NCBI GenBank assembly: GCA_038030265.1
Contig: CM075938.1
Span: forward strand, 10,145,009 to 10,209,008
Length of the DNA: 64,000 bases
Source of the DNA: Corythucha ciliata
Lineage: Eukaryota > Arthropoda > Insecta > Hemiptera > Tingidae
Reading direction: 5' to 3'
Shown one piece after another: positions 62,885 through 64,000 of the stretch. A program made the translations under genes and the position numbers. Every line of letters starts with the position of its first letter. Position 1 is the first letter of the stretch. The notes under the pieces were generated by a model. The model was not told the origin of the DNA, did not search any database, and saw only the letters and a program-made list of their open reading frames with translations.

Positions 62885-64000
62885 AAACATTCGCGCTTCA
62901 AAAGTAGACAAACTTAAAAATGTCTAATTCGTGCGCTAAATAAATAAATAAAAAACTGGCTATACACACCCTAAAAATGGCATACTCGTACTCAGACGCG
63001 GATCCAGGATTTCCTCTATAATCGCGCCCAAAAAGGCAAAACTGACTATTCGTGCATTGAAAATGACTATTTGCGCCCTTAAAATTGGCATTTACCACTC
63101 TATAAAATAGCCGAAATGACTTCACGCGCCCTAAAAATAGCCAAACTGGCGATTTCCGCTCTTATAATACCCAAAATGACTCTTAGGGGGCCTGGAAATG
63201 CCTCAAAAGATTATTCCCGTCCATATTGACAATTTGCGCGCCAAGAATGGTCAAAATTCGTGCCTAATTGTCTAGAATTGCACCTTGACGAATCACGCCC
63301 TGAAAATGGCAAAATCTACCAGTCGCGAGCCAAAAATACCCTAACTGACCATTATCGCTTTGGTTTGACGTCCTATTCGCGTCCTATAAATTTCATACCC
63401 CATGACAAGTGCCCTAAAATTGACCAAACTGGAAATCCAAGCATTGCAATTGGCAAAACTGACTCTATGCGCCCTAGAAATAGCTTAACTGACTTTATTT
63501 ATCGCTCCAAAAACAGCAAAACTGATCATTTTGACTGGTAAAACTGATGATTCGAGCACGGAAAATATCACACTGACTATTGATGCCTTAGAAATTACCA
63601 TACTAACAGTTTACGTAATAAAAATGGCCAAACTGGCTATTCTTGCCCTAAAATTAGTAAAACCAACTCTACAGCGGTTCATTAATGGTTGAACTGACAA
63701 TTCGCGCTTTAAAAGGCCCTAAACGGATGATTCGTGTCCTGAAAATGGCAAAATCGACCATTATCACACGTCAATATTGGCCAAACTGAGCTTTCTGTGC
63801 CATGAAAATGTCTAAACTGACGATTCGTACACTAAAAATAGCTAAACTGAATATTTCAGACCTTAAAGTGGCATACTCGTACCAGAAATTCACGGTCCGA
63901 AAATTGGCCCATTTGTGCCTTTAAAATACTCCCGAATTGATCATTTGTGCCTTTGTAGACGGCTTGAATGACGAATCGTTCCATGCTTCTCGCTCTATAA
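62885..64000 (+). repeat. CCAAAAATGGC minisatellite (~33 bp), to window end
   Basis: About 30 diverged units with CGCCCTAAAAATGGCCAAA, CTGACTATTCG and TGCGCCC. Same family and orientation as 32010-32525. A CAGACGCGGATCCAGGATTT at 62993 resembles the CAGGCGCGGATCCAAAG terminus at 37430, so a GACAATT-family end may be embedded. The 93-residue frame at 63260-63541 is a translation of the repeat. Confidence 0.7.

Noticed and set aside
63260..63541. 93-residue plus frame at the right edge
   Set aside because: Translation of the CCAAAAATGGC-type minisatellite.
1..64000. tRNA or rRNA genes
   Set aside because: I found no sequence with convincing A and B boxes plus cloverleaf arms, and no rRNA core motifs; a tRNA scan would be needed to exclude decayed ones.

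Overview
The window looks like animal nuclear DNA, most likely from an invertebrate. It has no compact operon-like genes, several decayed LINE, Ty3/gypsy and piggyBac elements, MITEs, long T and G/C homopolymers, and one 500-N scaffold gap. I cannot name the species. I see no convincing host gene. The only long protein-coding stretches belong to transposable elements.

Two compartments alternate. (1) Degenerate minisatellite arrays with monomers of about 20-36 bp cover more than half the window. I distinguish at least nine families. The dominant one has a 30-bp monomer (TTTTTCTCAATTTTAG plus CCGCGAATTAGCG-like) and occurs in both orientations at 1-4135, 7960-10440, 16740-18840, 20805-23195, 23310-23610, 27480-27790, 28370-29110, 30840-31975, 36900-37290, 39535-40160, 46140-48430, 49005-49330 and 49835-50100. 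Others are a 20-bp GACAATTTCCTCATAAAATT array (29.8-30.07, 37.5-39.5 and 43.8-46.0 kb), a 140-bp satellite with a 421-bp higher-order unit (19.9-20.8 kb), and families at 17.15-17.5, 19.6-19.8, 26.1-27.4, 27.8-28.3, 30.3-30.7, 32.0-32.5, 35.8-36.8 and 62.9-64.0 kb. (2) Array-free blocks (4.4-7.9, 10.8-16.6, 23.6-25.3, 32.8-35.3, 40.4-43.4, 58.3-60.9 kb) are rich in poly-T, poly-G/C and CT tracts and hold no gene I recognise.

The most interesting point is that the arrays do not look like locally grown satellites. Separate arrays align to each other in register through irregular landmark sequences, in direct and inverted orientation. They share a common head (CAGTGGCGTA...CCTACGAGGCCCC...TAGTATCTG) and a common tail (...GGTCGGATGG...CCTCGGTACGCTACTG). 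The head and tail ends form short CAGTRGCGTA terminal inverted repeats of the hAT type. One such unit (28291-29788) still has CAG...CTG ends and an 8-bp target duplication matching at 7 of 8 positions. It interrupts a copy of the GACAATT-type unit whose uninterrupted counterpart lies at about 43808. The window therefore appears to be built by repeated nesting of non-autonomous, hAT-like elements that carry minisatellites as cargo.

From 49.67 to 56.14 kb lies a near-identical tandem duplication (unit about 3.23 kb). Each copy holds an end of a 30-bp array with its tail, a minus-strand Ty3/gypsy fragment (gag C-terminus, protease, start of reverse transcriptase) interrupted by two MITEs with clean target duplications (TTA; CCCTGGTAG), and the 3' part of a Jockey/R1-like LINE. 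Copy B continues into an almost complete LINE ORF2 (endonuclease and reverse transcriptase). A plus-strand gypsy-type gag fragment with two CCHC knuckles follows (57.7-58.3 kb), then an unknown 136-residue ORF, then a piggyBac transposase ORF that runs into the scaffold gap (61.0-62.0 kb). The window ends in a CCAAAAATGGC-type array.
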